The notes beneath the pieces are model-generated. The model was not told the origin of the DNA. It saw only the letters and a list, made by a program, of their open reading frames with translations, and searched no databases. Source: Sweltsa coloradensis (Eukaryota > Arthropoda > Insecta > Plecoptera > Chloroperlidae). Taken from it: a stretch of DNA of 64,000 nucleotides. Both the position numbers and the translations under genes were made by a program. The stretch spans positions 53,398 through 117,397 of the forward strand of contig JAMZAV010001999.1 in the NCBI GenBank assembly GCA_024449915.1, read 5' to 3'. Positions 58,846 through 64,000 of the stretch are shown piece after piece; position 1 is the stretch's first letter, and every line of letters begins with the position of its first letter.

Positions 58846-60413
58846 ATGCAGCGTGTTGTGAGTAGCAATCAGAAATATATTTACTATTTACAAGTTTATC
58901 ACCATCAAATTTATCATTGTACTAAATGATTAGGATATGTTTCTCTATTGATAACCATTATGGATTCTCAATAAACTCCTCTTTGTTTTTTATTGATTCG
59001 TATTCGTAGTTATTGCAACAGATTTACATTAGTTTAGCATTCTTTGCTATCATCAAATCCAACATAAATAATAGTGCAAATAGCGATTTTAGCTGTACTG
59101 ACGCTGTCAGACAAATGAATTTTTTAAACGCTACAAAGTACAGTATTTTACTGAAACAAAGATTGAGCTATACCGATATTTATTAATTTATACTCTATTA
59201 TTCTTACTTGTTGTATGATCATTCCAATTCATTATCATCATCAATGTTTTTTTGTGTTATGAATCATTTTAGTTTAATCCAAAAGCCACAAGTGCAAAAA
59301 AAACTTTAACAAATTTTTAAAGATTGGTACAAAAAATAGACGTAAGAAAATGATCATCGGAGAGCAATTTTAAAAATGTAAACGTCGAAGTTATTTGTTA
59401 TCTGGTTAGCAAGTAGGTATAGATTTAGAAGATTTAGATGCAAGCTAACTATACCGCTTTGTTATTAATCAGTATGATTCAATTTCATTACAAGTAGGAC
59501 AATAAATAAAATAAAATTCAGGTGGTTCAATAATTGTGTTGCAGTACGTCCCAATCATCATTCGGCTTCATCTTTATATAACCATATAATAACCGCTTTG
59601 AATATACACCTTGTCCTGAATTATCTATGACATTTTTTAAAATTGTACAAACAGGGATTCCAGTATAAGTTTTATATGATTATTTTTGTCGCAGATAAAG
59701 TTTCACCATTAAAAGAAGAAACAGAGTCATCAATTTGATTCTAGGCATGTATGATGATGACATGATCACGAAACGTAGTTAAAACTACAGCAAATTGCCT
59801 ATGCGATTATTGAAATTACTATTTTCCCTTCCAGATCATCTTCGTATCGTTTGTGTTGGCCGTAACTTCCGCCGGCTACACCGCCTACGGCGCCTACCCC
59901 GCCGCTAGCCACGCTGTAGCCTACAACGCGCCCGTCGTCCACGGAGGGTACGGCCACGCTCACGGATACGGCCACGCTGCCCCTGTGGCTCACGGATACG
60001 CCCAGAATGCTTACTACGGCGCTGAGACTCGTCTCGTCGACCCCGTTGCCATCGCCGCCGGCGCCCCCTACCCCGTAGGAGACACCTATGAGGTCGCCGC
60101 CGCTAAGGCCGCCCACTTCAAGGCCCACGCCATCGCCAGGGGTCAAGCCCACGCCGGTCCCCTCGCCCACGGATACTCTCACGTCGCCCCCGTCGCCCAC
60201 GGATACGGATACGCCCACGCTGCCCCCGTCGCCCACGGATACGCTCACGGTGGACATGTCGGTTCTGAGGCCCGTCTGATCGACCCCGTTGCCATCGCTG
60301 CCGGCGCCCCCCTCCCCGGAGGTGACACATACGAGGTCGCCGCCGCTAAGGCCGCCCATCTTAAGGCCCACGCTGCCGCCAAGAACGGACACTTCGGCCA
60401 CTACTACGGTTAA
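58846..60413 (+). CDS. Cuticular protein gene 7 (18-residue-motif family, short His-rich subtype), two exons
   Basis: Coding exons are 58846..58857 (MQRV, donor GTGAGT) and 59835..60413, with a 977 nt phase-0 intron ending CCCTTCCAG. The predicted protein has only 196 residues. The signal peptide is MQRVIIFVSFVLAVTSA, cleaved before GY. Two extended motifs (near residues 67-107 and 147-187) read VDPVAIAAGAPYPVGDTYEVAAAKAAH-type. Spacers are HGYAHAAPVAHGY-like, rich in His, and the protein ends GHFGHYYG. The YDDGSYKGEL block and the KRSPGYL dibasic site of genes 1-5 are missing, so it belongs to the same subtype as gene 8. It has the same exon layout and a TATA/initiator promoter. Predicted role: secreted cuticle structural protein. 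Confidence 0.9.
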
Positions 60414-60648
60414 ACTACTCACCACACCTTCTCAACACAAGCGTACAATGATTCCTGGAGTTCCTGCCGTGGAAAGTCTTCGAAACATTGTTGAAGTCGA
60501 CTAGTTGACACTGGAGAGTTCTACCACCGATATTTGTCTTTATGTTTTTGTTAATGTTATAAACCTTTGGCTGATGTTTTCTTTATATCCATATTGAGGA
60601 AGAATTTATCTAAACTGTTATCTAGAATCAAAACACAGTTGAAATAAA
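60414..60648 (+). promoter_or_regulatory. 3' UTR of gene 7: CACTGGAGAG element and poly(A) signal, no stem-loop
   Basis: CACTGGAGAG is at 60509..60518, 96 nt after the stop. The stem-loop seen in genes 1-6 is not recognisable downstream. AATAAA is at 60643..60648. Confidence 0.6.
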
Positions 60649-62630
60649 ATATATTTACAATGATGAGACGTTTTTCTTTTACTAAGAAGTTGTGCTATTT
60701 TATACCCATATCCACTCAGTCAGCAAATAACTTATGATTTGTGTGTTTCGCGGCTCATTTAATCGAGAGATCTACCCTTAGTCAAACCTGCGTCAAGGTA
60801 ATGACATTGTTGTATGGTTTACTAGTTTAGGGAAGCGCTTCAACATGTCACTTGAACATTTCATTTCATTGCAACATAAAATCATCGAAACTATGACCCA
60901 AAATAACAATCTGTCGTTATGAGAACGGTTTCAGTGTTGTGGTTTGGTCTGGTTTTATTTCCCCAAACCTTCACAAAGTTTAATTATTCTGCATTACTTT
61001 ACTAATACAGATAAGAAAATAAACTGCAAATCATCCACGGTACTTTTAAGGTATAATATTGATTGGTTATCGGTTTCAATTTTTGTGAATACATATTGTA
61101 AGAGAACGTTACAGTATATGTCATACCTGTTGAATGCAATAAGTTGCCTGACAGTCTGTCATTTAACTAATAGTCTTTTTTTAGCTTGAGATAAAAGATA
61201 TGGACTTTGTTAAATTTGAGTTACGAATTGTTTTCAATTTTCAATTTTATTTATTCTCGACGTCTGTCTGGGGAGTAAAAACATTTTGACAGACGGGTCG
61301 GGTTTGGATGATAAACTGCTTCGGGTTTTCGGGTCGGGTCGGGTCGGGTTAAGTAGGGAAAAGACGACCGTTATAATACTGCATGAAAAAATGAATAAAC
61401 AATCTTACTCGTGAAGACCCTTACATTATGATTTTCTCACAATTTATTTTATTTTGTATAATATGTTTTTTGTTTGAATGTCATTTTGTATAATTATTTT
61501 ATTTATTTGTTTAATTAGCTATTCAGTTATCAAACATTATTAACAAAGGAGATATTAAAAATTGTCTGGACCGGCACCTCCACCATCCTCACAAAAATAT
61601 GCTTTTTTTGTTACCCGAAAATCGGGTACCTATTTTGGTAGATGGGGGCTGCCCCCAAATACTTGACCCGTCTTGAAATTCCGAGTACCCGCACACCCCA
61701 CCCTGAAGTTTATTCCTGTTTCGTTGTTGTAAAGATATATTTTCTTCATGTAGGTACTCTCTTATTCCACAGTCAACCCTTTTCTTGGCTTTGTGGATTA
61801 ATCATGATGAAGAAAGTTGTAATTTGCTCATAATAAAAAAAAAACATAAATAGGCCTATATATTTAATGGTTCATCATTTCAAAGGCAGATAATTCGCTG
61901 TAGTACTGTCTCCTTACCTTCTTGGTGGGGGGTGTGCATGCGAGTGTTAAATTAGAGCATCCTCTCACTATTGCTGACACCTAGTGCAGAGTACTAATAA
62001 TTCAAATTAATTGATTTAATGTTATTGATAATGTTTTGAGTTGTGTAACACGTTTATGTTGAATATATTGTCAGACCCATGCATTCAGATCTATAATGCA
62101 CCAACATCCAGCAGCCCTGGTCGAGTTATCTGCTCAGCTATTGGTTTAATAAAAAGACCTAATCGAGGTGGGATTTAAATTCCTTGATTGGATTAATAAA
62201 AAGAGTTAATACCGATATTTAACCGGTAGAATGTAGTCCCCTTAAAGCATTTTTAAGAATACGCTCGCATTTAAAAAAAAAAGTGCTTGATAGAAATTGT
62301 CTTAAAGATTGACCCATCACCTTGGAATCGAACCCATGTTGTTGTTAAAATTTACATTGGTAAGTTTATATTAATTATATTGCTACAGAAAATGTGTAAT
62401 GTAATGCATGAGTATGAGTCTCGACCTGGCAACTACATTACTTAAGATGGCGACGACAAGAAACCGTCCATAATTTCTCCATTTACGACGAATAAAAATA
62501 TTTCCAGTAATCTTGAAATGCAATCAGAGTTTAAAAAAAAAATTTGCTATCTGGACACGAATTAAGACTTTTACGGTATACGTCATATTATATAGAATGT
62601 ACAATAAAATACACATCATATATTTCAATA
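60649..62630. other. Intergenic between genes 7 and 8, no gene seen
   Basis: Contains a G-quadruplex-type run GGGTCGGGTCGGGTCGGG at 61331..61348 and a tRNA-like T-arm fragment near 62325. Short frames have no recognisable domain. Confidence 0.5.
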
Positions 62631-62896
62631 TTTATTCAGGGAATATCACAGATTACAAAAAATTACAGAAATAATTTTGTATTTCACATTTGGATAAATG
62701 TGCACACAGTAAAAAAATATATTGAAAAAAAATTAAAAACTAGAAGTCATATAATTTTGATCGTTTTTTGTAAGGAGAACTCTCCAATGTCGTCTGGGCG
62801 ACTCTGAAAGTTTCTTAGACTTTCCAAACGGAACTCTGAAAGAAACCAAAGTAGTCGATCCATTGCATTGGCTAAAGTGGTGATGTTTGATAGAAA
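62631..62896 (-). promoter_or_regulatory. 3' UTR of gene 8: variant CATTGGAGAG element and poly(A) signal
   Basis: On the minus strand CATTGGAGAG lies at 62789..62780, 107 nt after the stop. No stem-loop of the gene 1-6 type follows. AATAAA is at 62636..62631. The matching 5' UTR is outside the window. Confidence 0.55.
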
Positions 62897-63673
62897 TCAA
62901 CCGTAGTAGGATCCTACGTGTCCACTCTTGGCTGCAGCATGAGCCTGGAAGTGTGCGGCCTTAGCGGCGGCGACCTCGTATGTGTCACCACCGGGGAGGG
63001 GGGCGCCAGCAGCGATGGCAACGGGGTCGACGAGACGAGCCTCAGAGCCGTAGTGGCCACCGTGGGAGTATCCGTGGGCGATGGGGGCAGCGTGGGCGTA
63101 TCCGTGGGCGATAGGGGCAGCGTGGGCGTATCCGTGGGCGATGGGACCAGCGTGGGCTTGACCCCTGGCTGCAGCATGAGCCTGGAAGTGTGCGGCCTTA
63201 GCGGCGGCGACCTCGTATGTGTCACCACCGGGGAGGGGGGCGCCAGCAGCGATGGCAACGGGGTCGACAAGACGAGCCTCAGAGCCGTAGTGGCCACCAT
63301 GGGAGTATCCGTGGGCGATAGGTGCAGCGTGGGCATATCCGTGGGCGACAGGGGCTGCGTGGGCGTATCCGTAACCATGAGAGACGGGGGCTACATGGGC
63401 ATATCCGTGAGCTTGACCCCTGGCGATAGCATGGGCCTTGAAGTGGGCGGCCTTAGCGACGGCTACCTCGTGGGTGTCTCCTACAGGGAGGGGGGCCCCG
63501 GCCGCTACAGCTACGGGGTCCACAAGACGAGCCCCAGCGCCGTAGTACCCTCCATGGACGACGGGAGCGTTGTAGGCAACCGCGCCTGGGTTACTCTGGT
63601 AGGCGTAGCTGGTGGCGCCGTGGCCCGCGTAGCCGGCAGAGGCGGCGGCCACCAAGCAGGATACGAAGACGAT
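62897..63673 (-). CDS. Cuticular protein gene 8 (His-rich subtype), second exon only, 5' end beyond window
   Basis: Only coding exon 2 is visible (62897..63673, acceptor GTTCCAG on the minus strand). It encodes 258 residues starting IVFVSCLVAAASAGYAG, the rest of a signal peptide. No MKCx/MQRx first exon with a donor is found between 63674 and 64000, so exon 1 is expected to the right of the window. Three extended motifs occur (near residues 50-90, 135-175 and 214-254 if exon 1 adds four residues); the first is diverged (VDPVAVAAG, GDTHEVAVAKA). The second and third lie in a 237 bp (79 codon) near-identical in-frame tandem repeat. Spacers are HGYAHAAPIAHGY-like and the protein ends HVGSYYG with TGA, unlike the TAA of genes 1-4, 6 and 7. 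A frame continuing upstream of the acceptor is intron read-through. Confidence 0.88.
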   Translation of the reverse strand: MVFVSCLVAAASAGYAGHGATSYAYQSNPGAVAYNAPVVHGGYYGAGARLVDPVAVAAGAPLPVGDTHEVAVAKAAHFKAHAIARGQAHGYAHVAPVSHGYGYAHAAPVAHGYAHAAPIAHGYSHGGHYGSEARLVDPVAIAAGAPLPGGDTYEVAAAKAAHFQAHAAARGQAHAGPIAHGYAHAAPIAHGYAHAAPIAHGYSHGGHYGSEARLVDPVAIAAGAPLPGGDTYEVAAAKAAHFQAHAAAKSGHVGSYYG

Positions 63674-64000
63674 CTGGAACAACGAGACGGGTGTAAGATA
63701 TAAGCATCTTCTTAACAAATTTATAAGACCAGGCATAATAGCATTTTGACCTTCCCACATAACACTCAATATTGTGTTGGTGATAATGTCTAGAAATTAT
63801 TGTCTTGTACATGTTAGTACATCATTTGTCTGGACCATAGATAATATACTACTAGTCGGGACGTTCAGTACTTGCAATTTCCTTTGTTTTTATCAAATAT
63901 CTCTACAATGTCGATAGAATATTCTTATTTTTACATTTGAAATCCCATCGGTTTTATTACCTGGCTTTTTCATAAAATATCCCTGCAATATCGATAGGAC

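Overview
The window looks like nuclear DNA of an arthropod, almost certainly an insect. Protein-coding exons are GC-rich and lie in AT-rich DNA. Genes have spliceosomal introns, TATA/initiator promoters and AATAAA-type polyadenylation signals, and non-autonomous transposons are abundant. The repeat style suggests a hemimetabolous insect, perhaps a hemipteran, but that is only an impression.

The genes form one family: eight copies of a secreted structural cuticular protein built on an extended version of the insect '18-residue' cuticle motif (ARLVDPVAIAAGAP, then GDTVEVAAAKA, then QAHAAAKG), embedded in Ala/Tyr/Gly spacers such as AYSGYA. Every complete copy has a four-codon first exon (MKCM, MKCV or MQRV), a phase-0 intron inside the signal peptide, and one large second exon. 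Genes 1 and 2 (about 2-5 kb and 13-16 kb) are on the minus strand. Genes 3 to 7 (23.1, 30.4, 36.6, 44.3 and 58.8 kb) are on the plus strand. Gene 8 (62.9 kb, minus) runs off the right edge. Genes 1/2 are copies of an ~11 kb tandem duplication and genes 3/4 of an ~7 kb one. Gene 6 is a chimera: its 5' part is unique and its 3' two-thirds match gene 3. Genes 7 and 8 form a separate His/Ala-rich subfamily.

The most interesting signal is in the untranslated regions. About 85-107 nt after each stop codon lies CACTGGAGAG or a close variant. In genes 1-6 it is the exact or G-U-tolerant reverse complement of a sequence within the first ~16 nt of the same predicted mRNA. In gene 6 both sides have changed and still pair, over 14 nt. 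In genes 1-6 a stem-loop follows 10-24 nt later, with compensatory changes and a conserved asymmetric internal loop (G opposite AG). The promoters share TATA at about -33, a CAAGG(T/G)C box around -100 to -146 (a perfect FTZ-F1 consensus in genes 3 and 4), and in genes 1-4 a GGAAACTCCC box near -65. Together these suggest co-ordinated transcription in moulting epidermis and a shared post-transcriptional element; both are inferences.

The rest is mostly mobile DNA. Three related non-autonomous families (called A, B and C here) share a Helitron2/HINE-like layout: a 5' end beginning TT, a short terminal inverted repeat whose partner is subterminal, a 3' hairpin tail ending CTAG, and no target-site duplication at sites where an empty copy can be compared. 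Also present are two TTAA-flanked piggyBac-like MITEs, one nested in family A; a 3.8 kb inverted-repeat transposon relic with THAP-like and P2X7-like zinc-domain fragments; fold-back elements; and tRNA-derived SINE-like pieces. No other convincing protein-coding gene was found.
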